DNA from: Mycolicibacter engbaekii
GTDB lineage: Bacteria > Actinomycetota > Actinomycetes > Mycobacteriales > Mycobacteriaceae
Length of the DNA: 64,000 nt
Direction of reading: 5' to 3'
Assembly: GCF_002101585.1 (NCBI RefSeq)
Contig: NZ_LQOT01000076.1
Location: 62,001-126,000 of the forward strand
In this document: piece after piece, positions 1 through 7,922 of the stretch
How positions within the stretch are numbered: position 1 is the first letter of the stretch
How the letters are laid out: every line of letters starts with the position of its first letter
Notes under the pieces: model-generated
The model's input: only the letters and a program-made list of their open reading frames with translations
Told to the model about the DNA's origin: nothing
The model's database searches: none
Position numbers and translations under genes: made by a program

Positions 1-314
1 ACTCGCGGGCCGCTGCCCTGGAGTGGATCGTCGACCTGCACACCTTCAAGCCGAGTGACCTCGAGCGCATGGCGACCAACGCCGGCGCCGTCGAAGTCCG
101 CACCGCGAGCGAGGAATTCACCGCCGCCATGCTCGGGTGGCCGGTCCGCACCTTCGAGTCGACCGTCCCGCCGGGCAAGCTGGGCTGGAAGTGGGCGAAG
201 TTCGCGTTCGGCAGTTGGACCACCCTGAGCTGGGTGGACGCCAACGTGCTCAGCCGGGTGGTGCCCAAGGGCTGGTTCTACAACCTGCTGGTCACCGGGG
301 TCAAACCGTCCTGA
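1..314 (+). CDS. C-terminal end of a SAM-dependent methyltransferase-like protein (Rv3038c-type), cut by window edge
   Basis: The reading frame is open from base 3 with no start inside the window and ends at TGA 312-314, so only about 103 C-terminal residues are seen. The visible part contains a Leu-Glu-Trp-Ile stretch and a WKWAKFAFGSW segment near the C-terminus. No catalytic motif is visible because the Rossmann half lies outside. The identification rests on position: in M. tuberculosis the gene before the Rv3037c equivalent is the methyltransferase-like Rv3038c. The next gene begins at or inside this stop codon, suggesting translational coupling. Function is inferred from synteny only. 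Confidence 0.6.
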   Translation, partial: SRAAALEWIVDLHTFKPSDLERMATNAGAVEVRTASEEFTAAMLGWPVRTFESTVPPGKLGWKWAKFAFGSWTTLSWVDANVLSRVVPKGWFYNLLVTGVKPS

Positions 315-1516
315 CAGGCGGCTTCGGCTTCACGCCGGAAGACGTCCGGTACCTGTGCTCGGAGGCCGGTGGCGCCGCCCAGGCCGAGATCGCGGGCCTT
401 AAGCTCGGCGACGCCACCCGGATCGCCGACATCGCCGCACTGCGCCGCCGCTACGGCGACCGGACACCCGCGCTGGTCGAGACCATCCTGCTGCGCCGCC
501 GGGCCGCCGCCAAACTGGCAGAGCTGCCGCAGACCGCCCACTGGCTGTTCACCGACGAGGCGCTGCAGCAGGCCAGCGCCGCCCCGGTCGCACGGCACCG
601 CGCGCAACGGATCGGCGCCGCGGCGCCAGGGGCCCTCGTGCACGACGTCACCTGTTCGGTCGGCACCGAACTGGCAGCGTTGACCGAGGCGACCGATCGG
701 GTACTGGGCAGCGACCTCGATCCGGTACGGCTGGCGATGGCGCGTCACAACGTGGGCGGGGTCGGGTTGGTGCGCGCCGACGCACTGCGGCCGGTCAGCC
801 GAGCCACGGTGGTTCTGGCCGACCCCGGCCGGCGGGGCGGCGGGCGACGCCGCTTCGACCCGGCCGACTACCAGCCCGCGCTGGACCGGCTGCTCGAGGT
901 CTACCGCGAACGCCACCTGGTGGTAAAGGTTGCTCCCGGAATCGATTTCACGCAGGTCCACCAACTCGGATTCGACGGCGAGATCGAAGTCACCTCGTGG
1001 CGGGCGTCGGTACGCGAAGCCTGCCTGTGGTCGCCCGGCCTGGCCGAACCCGGCGTCCGCCGCCGCGCCGTGCTCCTCGACCGGGGCGAGCAGATCACCG
1101 ACACCGAAGCAGCCGACTGCGACGTGCGGCCGGCGGGACGCTGGATCATCGACCCCGACGGAGCGGTCGTGCGGGCCGGCCTGGTCCGCCAGTACGCCGC
1201 TCGCCACCGGCTGTGGCAGCTCGACCCCGACATCGCCTATCTCTCCGGTGCCGAATTGCCGGACGGCATGCGCGGATTCGAGGTCCTCGAGGAGTTGCCC
1301 TACAGCGAGAAGCGGCTGCGGCAGGCGCTCGCGGCACGCGGCTGCGGCGCGCTGGAGATTCTGGTGCGCGGTGTGCGCGACGTGCAGGCCGATCCGGACG
1401 GTCTGCGTCGCCGCTTGCGGTTGCGCGGGGACGTGCCCCTTTCGGTGGTGATCACCCGGATCGGGACCGGGCCGGCCGCCCGGGCGATTGCGTTCGTCTG
1501 CCGCCCATCGAGGTGA
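311..1516 (+). CDS. THUMP-like class I SAM-dependent methyltransferase (Rv3037c-type)
   Basis: Protein of about 400 residues. The conserved part starts at FTPEDVRYLCSEAGG. A SAM-binding loop of the form DVTCSVGTELAAL is followed by an acidic strand end (GSDLDPVRLAMARHN) and by VVLADPGRRGGGRR, which sits where N6/RNA methyltransferases carry their catalytic (D/N)PP-type motif. The C-terminal part resembles the THUMP-like domain annotated in this family. The substrate is unknown; the M. tuberculosis gene lies in the region linked to methylglucose lipopolysaccharide synthesis, so sugar methylation is an alternative to RNA methylation. The start is uncertain: no ATG or GTG lies in frame near the upstream stop. 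CTG at 311, overlapping that stop as CTGA, is the best placed candidate; the frame itself stays open back to 137. Confidence 0.75.
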   Translation: MTGGFGFTPEDVRYLCSEAGGAAQAEIAGLKLGDATRIADIAALRRRYGDRTPALVETILLRRRAAAKLAELPQTAHWLFTDEALQQASAAPVARHRAQRIGAAAPGALVHDVTCSVGTELAALTEATDRVLGSDLDPVRLAMARHNVGGVGLVRADALRPVSRATVVLADPGRRGGGRRRFDPADYQPALDRLLEVYRERHLVVKVAPGIDFTQVHQLGFDGEIEVTSWRASVREACLWSPGLAEPGVRRRAVLLDRGEQITDTEAADCDVRPAGRWIIDPDGAVVRAGLVRQYAARHRLWQLDPDIAYLSGAELPDGMRGFEVLEELPYSEKRLRQALAARGCGALEILVRGVRDVQADPDGLRRRLRLRGDVPLSVVITRIGTGPAARAIAFVCRPSR

Positions 1517-1593
1517 CCGGACCGGTAGGCTGACGGCTTCGGGGCCATTCCAGCTTGCTGCGGCAAGGCGAGACAAAGCGAGACAATCCGACA

Positions 1594-2292
1594 ATGCGCA
1601 TTCTGGTGGCCGCCCTGGTGGCGGGCGGTGCAGTAGGCGGCTGGCTGGGTATGACGAACTTTCCCTCGGCGGGAGCGGTGTCGCCCTGCGCCGAACTGGG
1701 CGGCACGCTGGACTCCGGGCAGTGCCACGTGCACGCCTCCACCGCGAGCTACACCCTGGACATGCGGTTCCCGGTCGACTATCCCGACCAGCAGACCCTC
1801 ACCGACTATCTGGTTCAGAACCGCGACGGGTTCTTGACCGTGGCAAAGTCGACCGGCTCGCGGGACATGCCCTACGAGATGGACGCCACGTCCGAACAGC
1901 ACCGCTCGGGCCAGGGCGCCAAAGGCACCCAGAGTGTCGTGTTGAAGATCTTCCAGGACCTCGGCGGCCCGCAGGCGTCGACCTGGTATCAGGCCTTCAA
2001 CTACGACTTGACGACCCGCAAGCCGATCACTTTCGAGACCCTGTTTGCGCCCAACAGCAAGCCGCTGGACACGATCTTTCCCATCGTGCAGCGCGACCTC
2101 GAACGCCAGACCGGCGTGCCGGCGATCCTGATCTCGTCGGGCTCGGGGCTCGACCCGGCGCACTACCAGAATTTCGCCATCACCAACGACGAGGTGATCT
2201 TCTACTTCTCGCCCGGCGAACTGTTGCCGATGAGCGCCGGCGCCACCTCGGTCAAAGTGCCGCGCACGGCCATTCCGCCACTGGCCGTCTAG
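1594..2292 (+). CDS. Exported TB22.2/MPT64-family protein with RsiV-type (DUF3298) domain
   Basis: About 232 residues, matching Rv3036c (TB22.2) in position and type. ATG 1594 begins MRILVAALVAGGAVGGWLG, a signal peptide with a short positive start and hydrophobic core; the longer frame from 1555 would bury it. A Cys pair (SPCAELGG and SGQCHVH) follows the signal peptide. The body holds TWYQAFNYDLTTRKPITFETLF and ends with FYFSPGELLPMSAGA, the DUF3298 pattern seen in MPT64-like antigens. It probably acts in the cell wall or outside the cell. The M. tuberculosis homologue has been described as a wall-associated esterase, but no classic GxSxG is evident here, so I do not assign activity. Its stop overlaps the stop of the convergent lipoprotein gene. 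Confidence 0.8.
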   Translation: MRILVAALVAGGAVGGWLGMTNFPSAGAVSPCAELGGTLDSGQCHVHASTASYTLDMRFPVDYPDQQTLTDYLVQNRDGFLTVAKSTGSRDMPYEMDATSEQHRSGQGAKGTQSVVLKIFQDLGGPQASTWYQAFNYDLTTRKPITFETLFAPNSKPLDTIFPIVQRDLERQTGVPAILISSGSGLDPAHYQNFAITNDEVIFYFSPGELLPMSAGATSVKVPRTAIPPLAV

Positions 2293-3587
2293 GCAGGGGC
2301 GAAGCTGAACACCTGGCCGGCGCTGGTGGCCACCGCAACCCGCCGGTCATTGCCGACCGCCACGCCCACCGGGAAGCCGCGTGCTTCCGGCAGCGGGTAA
2401 CTGTTGATCGTGTGGCCGTCGGTCGGGGCGAACACCAGCAGCGACAACCCCGCCGGGCCCAGACTGGTGCCGGCGGTCACGGTGTAGGCCACGTCGGTGG
2501 CCAGGCTCGACGAGGACAGTGGCACGGTGTCCTCGCGGCGCCACACCTGCTCGGCGTAGTCACCGCGGTCGGCGAAGGCGACCAGCTGGGTATCGGGCCC
2601 GCCGCCGGAGACGATCAGCCCACCGGGGGTCACCGCCGGCGGGGTCTGGGCCAGGAACTTCAGCGGCACGGACCATTTCGCCTTGCCGTCGTCGGCGTTG
2701 ATCGCCCACAGGCGCTGGTCGCGCCCGTTGACGTACACCGTCGCGCCGTCGGCAGACAGGACGGGGCTGGCCAGGACCCCGGCCGCCACGGCGTCGCTGC
2801 TCCACTCCTGCGTGAGCAGCGGGCTGCCGCCCGGGTGGTACCGCAGGCCGACCAGCTCGGACTCCCTGGCGCCGGGCTGCCACACGCTGACCACCGCCAT
2901 GTTGCTCGCCGGCGAGAAGGCCGGCGCCGCCGCGACGGGGCAGTCCGGCCGCGCGCTCGCGCAGTCGGACAGACCGCGCCGGAAATCGGTGGGGTCGATG
3001 CCGTCCACGAGGTCCAGCGGTGTTCCCACGACGTTGCCGCTGTGCGCGTCGAAAATCAGCACCTGGCCCAGGTGGGTCACCACCAGCAACAGCCCGTCAC
3101 CGAGGATCCGCGGTGTCGAGGGCATGCCGATCACCGGTGCGCGCCAGCGAATCCACTGCGTCGGCGGGAACGACAGCATGGCACCCGGCTGGCCCACGTA
3201 GACGTTGTCGAAGCCGTCGATGAGCGGGCCGAAGAAGCCGCCGCCCTGATGCAGCCGGGTGCACCAGCGTTGCCGTCCGCGGTCGGCGTTCTCCCACTGC
3301 ATCAGCGAGCACCCGGCCTCGGTCTGAGCGTTGAGCATCATCCAGCCGTGCGCGCCCAGCGCGGGCTGCGCTCCCAGCTCGCCCTTGACCGAGCGGATCC
3401 AGTCCAACTGCAGGTCACCGGCTCCCGCGGTAGCGGTATGGCTGCTGTTGGCGGCGTCGGCGTATTGAGCCGGCCAGCCCGGTGCGGGCGCGGCCTGCAC
3501 CCAGGAATCGGTATTGGCGCAGCCTCCCAGCACGGCCGCCACCACCAGGAGTGCGATTCCGGCCAGGACACCACGTCGCCGCAACAC
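2289..3587 (-). CDS. PQQ-type beta-propeller lipoprotein (Rv3035-type)
   Basis: GTG at 3587 gives 432 residues starting VLRRRGVLAGIALLVVAAVL followed by GGCAN, a lipoprotein signal peptide with an LGGC lipobox, so the mature protein should be anchored outside the membrane by an acylated Cys. The rest shows repeated blades typical of PQQ-like propellers, e.g. GATVYVNGRDQRLWAINADDG and TPPAVTPGGLIVSGG. No catalytic residues can be assigned; the fold usually binds ligands or scaffolds envelope proteins. The frame is open upstream to 3860, but that extension has no signal peptide and would run into the divergent acyltransferase gene. It is convergent with the TB22.2-like gene: the two stops share the four bases CTAG at 2289-2292. 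Confidence 0.8.
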   Translation of the reverse strand: MLRRRGVLAGIALLVVAAVLGGCANTDSWVQAAPAPGWPAQYADAANSSHTATAGAGDLQLDWIRSVKGELGAQPALGAHGWMMLNAQTEAGCSLMQWENADRGRQRWCTRLHQGGGFFGPLIDGFDNVYVGQPGAMLSFPPTQWIRWRAPVIGMPSTPRILGDGLLLVVTHLGQVLIFDAHSGNVVGTPLDLVDGIDPTDFRRGLSDCASARPDCPVAAAPAFSPASNMAVVSVWQPGARESELVGLRYHPGGSPLLTQEWSSDAVAAGVLASPVLSADGATVYVNGRDQRLWAINADDGKAKWSVPLKFLAQTPPAVTPGGLIVSGGGPDTQLVAFADRGDYAEQVWRREDTVPLSSSSLATDVAYTVTAGTSLGPAGLSLLVFAPTDGHTINSYPLPEARGFPVGVAVGNDRRVAVATSAGQVFSFAPA

Positions 3588-3663
3588 AGTGGTAAACCCC
3601 AATCCCCGGCCGGTCAGTGAACGAGTCCAGGTGAGGGTAGCGCGTGGCGAGAACTCGCTCGCG

Positions 3664-3669
3664 TAGGCT
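3664..3669 (+). promoter_or_regulatory. -10 hexamer TAGGCT for leaderless start at 3678
   Basis: TAGGCT lies 8 bases before ATG 3678, the spacing of a -10 box directly serving a leaderless mycobacterial mRNA. Confidence 0.5.
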
Positions 3670-3677
3670 TTCCGGCC

Positions 3678-4418
3678 ATGACGACGATGTGGGGTGCTCC
3701 AATCCACAAACGCTGGCGGGGTTCGCGGCTTCGGGACCCGCGCCAGGCCAAATTCCTCACCCTGGCCTCGCTGCGCTGGGTACTGGCCAACCGGGCCTAC
3801 ACGCCGTGGTATCTGGTGCGGTACTGGCGGCTGCTGAAGTTCAAGCTGGCCAACCCGCACATCATCACCCGCGGCATGGTGTTCCTGGGCAAGGGCGTGG
3901 AGATCCAGGCCACCCCGGAGATGTCATACATGGAGATCGGCCGCTGGGTGCACATCGGCGACAAGAACACCATCCGGGCGCACGAGGGGTCGCTGCGGCT
4001 CGGTGACAAGGTGGTGCTGGGCCGCGACAACGTCATCAACACCTACCTCGACATCGAGCTCGGGGATTCGGTGCTGATGGCCGACTGGTGCTACGTCTGC
4101 GACTTCGACCACAAGATGGACGACATCACGGTGCCGATCAAGGACCAGGGCATCATCAAGAGTCCGGTGCGGATCGGGCCGGACACCTGGATCGCGGCCA
4201 AGGTCACCATTCTGCGCGACACCAGCGTCGGCCGTGGTTGCGTCCTGGGCGCCCACGCCGTGGTCAAAGGCGTCATCCCCGACTACTCGATCGCGGTGGG
4301 GGCGCCGGCGAAGGTGGTCAAGAACCGCAAACTGGCCTGGGAGACCTCGGCGGCCGAGCGGGCCGAGTTGGCGGCCGCGCTGGCCGACATCGAACGCAAG
4401 AAGGCCGCCCAGAGCTGA
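3678..4418 (+). CDS. Hexapeptide-repeat (left-handed beta-helix) acyltransferase, Rv3034c-type
   Basis: 246 residues. After a basic N-terminus and an amphipathic region (RWVLANRAYTPWYLVRYWRLL) come hexapeptide turns: VEIQATPEMSYMEIGRWVHIG, GDKVVLGRDNVINTYLDIELGD, VRIGPDTWIAAKVTILRDTSVGRGCVLGAHAVVKG and the closing SIAVGAPAKVVKNRK, the signature of acetyl/acyl-CoA transferases of the LacA/WbbJ group. It probably O-acylates a sugar in the cytoplasm. The M. tuberculosis equivalent belongs to the gene region associated with methylglucose lipopolysaccharides, which carry acetyl, propionyl and isobutyryl groups, so glycan acylation is a reasonable inference. The acceptor cannot be read from the sequence. 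The start is supported by the -10 hexamer 8 bases upstream. Confidence 0.8.
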   Translation: MTTMWGAPIHKRWRGSRLRDPRQAKFLTLASLRWVLANRAYTPWYLVRYWRLLKFKLANPHIITRGMVFLGKGVEIQATPEMSYMEIGRWVHIGDKNTIRAHEGSLRLGDKVVLGRDNVINTYLDIELGDSVLMADWCYVCDFDHKMDDITVPIKDQGIIKSPVRIGPDTWIAAKVTILRDTSVGRGCVLGAHAVVKGVIPDYSIAVGAPAKVVKNRKLAWETSAAERAELAAALADIERKKAAQS

Positions 4419-4483
4419 GCCTGCCCGCCGCCTGAGTCCGGCGTGTGCCCGCGTGACCGGGGGAAACCTGCGAGAATCCGGGC

Positions 4484-4882
4484 ATGACGACACCGGCATT
4501 CTCCGATGTGTACCGAGCAAAGTACCTGCTGCTCACGACCTTCACCAAGGACGGCAAGCCCAAACCGACCCCGGTGTGGGGCGCGCCCGTCGGGGACCGG
4601 CTCTGGGTCATCACCGACGACGGATCGTGGAAAACCAAGCGGATCAAGAACACGCCGCGGGTCACCATCCAAAAGTGCGGGGTCCTGGGCAAACCCAAGG
4701 GCGAACCCGTGGAGGCGGTCGCCCGGGTGCTGCCCAAGTCCGAGACCCGGCGGGTCTATGACGCCGTCGTCAAACGGTACTGGTGGCACGCCTGGTGGTT
4801 CGTCCCGCACTCGCTGGTGCGCGGTGGGATCGACAAGGTGCACATCGGGCTGGAAATCACTCCGGCACCCGCGAGCAGCTGA
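4484..4882 (+). CDS. PPOX-class F420-dependent oxidoreductase (FDOR-B type)
   Basis: 132 residues, the normal length of the split-beta-barrel FDOR-B group. It opens with YRAKYLLLTTFTKDGKPKPTPVWG and continues with DGSWKTKRIKNTPRVTIQKCG, the cofactor-binding pattern of the F420-dependent branch, followed by GKPKGEPVEAVARVLP. Such enzymes use reduced F420 to reduce quinone-like or heterocyclic substrates in the cytoplasm; the substrate here is unknown. A GAGAAT hexamer at 4472-4477 lies 6 bases before the ATG, so the mRNA may be leaderless. An F420/flavin luciferase-type oxidoreductase is encoded 0.9 kb downstream on the other strand. Confidence 0.85.
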   Translation: MTTPAFSDVYRAKYLLLTTFTKDGKPKPTPVWGAPVGDRLWVITDDGSWKTKRIKNTPRVTIQKCGVLGKPKGEPVEAVARVLPKSETRRVYDAVVKRYWWHAWWFVPHSLVRGGIDKVHIGLEITPAPASS

Positions 4883-4897
4883 GGTCGCCCGGAGTTC

Positions 4898-5740
4898 TCA
4901 GCCGAACTCCAGCAGTGTGTAGGCGCCCCGCAGGTTCTTCATGGGCCCCCACTGCCACAACGCCGGAAACACGGTGGCGAAGAACAGGCCCCGGCCTTTC
5001 GGCATCGGCACATCGTGCACGGCGCTGATGCCCGGCACCGTGCGGGTCAGCCCGGCGAGCTGACGCGCCGACAGGCTGAACGGCATCGGGGGCACGCGAT
5101 AGTGCCGTGATGAACGCATCCCGCGCGGAGCGAGTCGCTTGACCAGGGTCGGCGGCAGATCGAAGAACATCTGACCGCCGGGGAAGCGAGCGGCGCACGC
5201 GGAGATCAGGTCGATGGCCTGACTCGGCTGCAGATACATCAGCAGACCTTCGGCGGTGAGGAAGACACCGGCGCTGGAGTCGACCTGGTCCATCCAGCTG
5301 TAGTCCAGGGCCGACTGCGCCAGGTTGGTGATGCGCGGCGACGGCGGCAGCAACTGTTCGCGTAGCCGCATCACCGGCTCCAGATCCACTGACACCCACT
5401 TGAATCGCGCATCGGGTATGGCAGCGTTCAACCGCCAGAAGCTGGTTTGGAAGCCTTCGGCAAGCGCGACAACCGTCGCGTCGGGATGTTGGCGCAGGTA
5501 TGTGGTCGCGCATCGGTCGACGGCCAGCGACCGCAACGCCATCTCCTGGCCGCGACGCCCGAATTTGTCGAAGTCGAAGGCGATCGACTCGACGAGTCGT
5601 ATCGCCTCGGGGTCGTCGATGATGGCCTCGGCGTGCGCGGCCTGATAGGCGCGCCCGCTGAGCGTCATCAGGGCGGTCTCGGAAACCCCGTTCAGCGCGC
5701 TGGCGTCGACTCTGGATTCTGGGCGGTCCACCGCGCCCAT
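4898..5740 (-). CDS. Leucine carboxyl methyltransferase (PPM1/TcmP)-family SAM-dependent methyltransferase
   Basis: 280 residues. The N-terminus carries TLSGRAYQAAHAEAIIDDPEAI and later FGRRGQEMALRSLAVDRCATTYL, hallmarks of the large mycobacterial PPM1/LCM family. TVVALAEGFQTSFWRLN replaces the usual glycine-rich SAM loop with LAEGFQTSFWR, and DARFKWVSVDLEPVM gives the acidic residue for ribose binding. VFLTAEGLLMYLQPSQ matches the conserved A-E-G-L-x-M-Y motif. These enzymes are assumed to O-methylate small carboxyl or hydroxyl substrates; no substrate is known. It is separated by about 36 bases from the upstream oxidoreductase gene on the same strand and may be cotranscribed with it. Confidence 0.8.
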   Translation of the reverse strand: MGAVDRPESRVDASALNGVSETALMTLSGRAYQAAHAEAIIDDPEAIRLVESIAFDFDKFGRRGQEMALRSLAVDRCATTYLRQHPDATVVALAEGFQTSFWRLNAAIPDARFKWVSVDLEPVMRLREQLLPPSPRITNLAQSALDYSWMDQVDSSAGVFLTAEGLLMYLQPSQAIDLISACAARFPGGQMFFDLPPTLVKRLAPRGMRSSRHYRVPPMPFSLSARQLAGLTRTVPGISAVHDVPMPKGRGLFFATVFPALWQWGPMKNLRGAYTLLEFG

Positions 5741-5776
5741 GGTATCGGAGAAACGGTGGGTCGGGCCTGCGGCGAT

Positions 5777-6754
5777 CTAAGGCTGCAGTGCCGGCAGCAC
5801 CCGTTCGGCCAGCAGTCGCAGGCTCTCCCAGCCCTCCTCCAGGGGCAGCCCGCCGATCAGCGGATGCACGGTCACCCCGGTCCGGCCGGCGCGACACTGC
5901 GCGATGAGCTGTTCGGGGGTCAGCAGCTCCACCTTAGCCGACGCGCGCAGCTCAGCGAGGGTGGCGGCCGGGCTTTCGTTGGGACGCGGCACGTCGGGCA
6001 CCGCCCAGGAGCTGTACTCGGTCGTCTCGTGCAGGAAGTATCTGCCGCACCGGGCCCACGCCGACTCCGGGTCGGTGGTCAGATGCGTCACGGTGTTGCC
6101 GTTCTCGGGACTGAACACAAACCCCTGTTTGCCCAAGCGTGCCAGTTCATCCCGATACACCGCTTCGATCTGGGGCATCGGCATGGGCGGGGAGAACGGC
6201 AAGCCGAACCGGGCGGCGCGGCGGGCGGCCGCGGCGCTCATCCCGCCGAGAAACAACACGGGATGGGGCTTGGTGTACGGCTTGGGCGTCACGTCCAGCA
6301 GGTGGCCCTGGTAGTCGAACGGCTGGTCGCCCCACGCCTTGAGCAGCACCTCGAGGCATTCGTCCATCAGCCGGCCGCGTCGCCGGAAGTCTTTCCCGAC
6401 GGCGTGGTACTCCGCCCGGCGGTAACCGATACCGGCGACGTAGCTGACCCGGCCCGCGGACAGGTGATCCAGTACCGCAATGTCTTCGGCAAGGCGCACC
6501 GGATGGTAGAGCGGCACCAACAGCGCGTTGACGCTGATGCGGATGTTGCGGGTGGCTCCGGCGACGGCGGCGGCCATCATCAGCGGCGCGGGCAGCCAGC
6601 CGGTGGCGGCCAGATGATGTTCTTCGCAGCCGATCGCGGTCACCCCGTTGGCGTCGGCGTAGGCGGCCATGTCCAGTGCCGCCCGGTAGCGTTCGGCATT
6701 GCCGGCACCGGGAACGTTGGTCATGTTCAGGCGCAGTGCACTCAGTAGCGGCAT
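5777..6754 (-). CDS. LLM-class (luciferase-like) F420/flavin-dependent oxidoreductase
   Basis: 325 residues with the TIM-barrel pattern of bacterial luciferase-like monooxygenases: RYRAALDMAAYADANGVTAIGCEEHH near the N-terminus, ISVNALLVPLYHPVRLAEDIAVLDHLSAGR with the conserved P..AE....D..S.GR signature, then VAGIGYRRAEY. The EEHH pair and GR signature place it in the LLM oxidoreductase class; whether it uses FMN or F420 cannot be settled from sequence. It lies directly upstream of the PPM1-type methyltransferase on the same strand and divergent from the hydrolase gene starting at 6840. The start at 6754 is supported by the AGGAGG-like stretch (complement of cctcct) at 6766-6771. Confidence 0.85.
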   Translation of the reverse strand: MPLLSALRLNMTNVPGAGNAERYRAALDMAAYADANGVTAIGCEEHHLAATGWLPAPLMMAAAVAGATRNIRISVNALLVPLYHPVRLAEDIAVLDHLSAGRVSYVAGIGYRRAEYHAVGKDFRRRGRLMDECLEVLLKAWGDQPFDYQGHLLDVTPKPYTKPHPVLFLGGMSAAAARRAARFGLPFSPPMPMPQIEAVYRDELARLGKQGFVFSPENGNTVTHLTTDPESAWARCGRYFLHETTEYSSWAVPDVPRPNESPAATLAELRASAKVELLTPEQLIAQCRAGRTGVTVHPLIGGLPLEEGWESLRLLAERVLPALQP

Positions 6755-6826
6755 GAGCTGAGGTCACCTCCTGGGGCGCGGGCACAACGAAACGATGAAT
6801 CGGGGATCAACGCGGTGCCCCGCGGT

Positions 6827-6832
6827 TAGCCT
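6827..6832 (+). promoter_or_regulatory. -10 hexamer TAGCCT for leaderless GTG start at 6840
   Basis: TAGCCT is 7 bases upstream of GTG 6840. This favours 6840 over the in-frame ATG at 6795 as the start of the hydrolase. Confidence 0.5.
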
Positions 6833-6839
6833 AGGGCCT

Positions 6840-7877
6840 GTGACCGGTCCGGTGAGGCAGCCCCGCGGCGTCGGCGCGCTGGCGGCAGGTGCGACGTGGG
6901 CAGCTGAATCGCCGCCGAGCGGAACGGTTTTGCACGGCGCAGCCGACCCCCAGGTGGCCGCTGTACTGCTGGCGACGCGAGACGGCGCCGCCGGCGCGCC
7001 GCAGCCCGCGGTGGGCGACGTCGTGACGCGCCGGGCAAACGCGGGCCACACGTTCCGGCAGGTGCTGGCCACCCGGCCGCCGGTCACCGGCGTTGAGGTC
7101 GACGAGTTCTCGTGCGGCAACGGGGCCGACAGGCTCGCCCTGCGCTGGTATCGCAGGGCCGGTACGGCCGGACCCGGCAGCGCGGTGCTGTACCTGCACG
7201 GCGGCGGGATGATCCTGGACTGGGCGCATGTGGGTGTGTTGTACGACGCGGCGGTACGCGGCTATGTCGCTGCCTCCGGAGTGCCGATGCTGGTGGTGGA
7301 TTACCGTGTCGCCCCGGAGTTCCCGCATCCGACTCCGCTGCAGGACTGCTACGCGGCACTGTGCTGGCTGCGCGAGCACGCCCGCGAGCTGGGCGTAGAC
7401 CCGGCCCGGCTGGCGGTGATGGGGGACAGCGCGGGCGGCGGACTGGCCGCGGGTGTGAGCATGCTGGCCCGGGACCGGGGCGGACCGGCGATCGCCGCCC
7501 AGCTGTTGGTCTACCCGATGCTCGACGACCGGACCCGTGATGGCGGCGCGCCGGGCCCAGCCCTGTGCACCTGGAGCTACCAGGACAACGCCACGGGCTG
7601 GGCGGCGCTGCTGGGCGAGCGCGCCGCCGACGGCTATGCCGCACCGGCCCGTGCGGACCAGCTGGGCGGCCTACCGCCGACCTACATCGATGTGGGCGGG
7701 CTGGACATCTTCGCCGCTGAGGACCTCGCCTTTGCCCACCGGTTGCTGGTCGCGGGCGTCGGAGTCGAAGCGCATGTCTACCCCGGCTGCCCCCACGCGT
7801 TCGACCTGCTGGCGCCCGATGCCGACGTGTCGAAACGCGTTGTCGCGCATCGGCTGAGGTATCTGGGTTCGCTGTAG
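6840..7877 (+). CDS. Alpha/beta hydrolase of the hormone-sensitive lipase (HSL) family
   Basis: 345 residues from GTG 6840 (360 from the in-frame ATG 6795). The HSL oxyanion motif is LYLHGGGMI, and the nucleophile motif is MGDSAGGG (Ser about residue 197 in this numbering), followed by YIDVGGLDIFAAED supplying the acid and YPGCPHAFD supplying the His. All catalytic elements are present, so it should be an active esterase or lipase acting on short to medium acyl esters; the substrate is unknown. An N-terminal stretch of about 80 residues rich in Ala/Gly/Val precedes the fold, as in the mycobacterial Lip proteins. No signal peptide is evident. Transcription is divergent from the luciferase-like gene. 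Confidence 0.85.
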   Translation: MTGPVRQPRGVGALAAGATWAAESPPSGTVLHGAADPQVAAVLLATRDGAAGAPQPAVGDVVTRRANAGHTFRQVLATRPPVTGVEVDEFSCGNGADRLALRWYRRAGTAGPGSAVLYLHGGGMILDWAHVGVLYDAAVRGYVAASGVPMLVVDYRVAPEFPHPTPLQDCYAALCWLREHARELGVDPARLAVMGDSAGGGLAAGVSMLARDRGGPAIAAQLLVYPMLDDRTRDGGAPGPALCTWSYQDNATGWAALLGERAADGYAAPARADQLGGLPPTYIDVGGLDIFAAEDLAFAHRLLVAGVGVEAHVYPGCPHAFDLLAPDADVSKRVVAHRLRYLGSL

Positions 7878-7922
7878 TCGCGGGACACAGCCCGTGACGC
7901 CGACGCTGCGGCGCTGGTGGGT

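Noticed and set aside
1488..3620. 710-codon plus-strand frame opposite the beta-propeller lipoprotein gene
   Set aside because: Arg/Gly/Ala-rich product without domains. The minus-strand gene has a lipobox, propeller blades and synteny with Rv3035.
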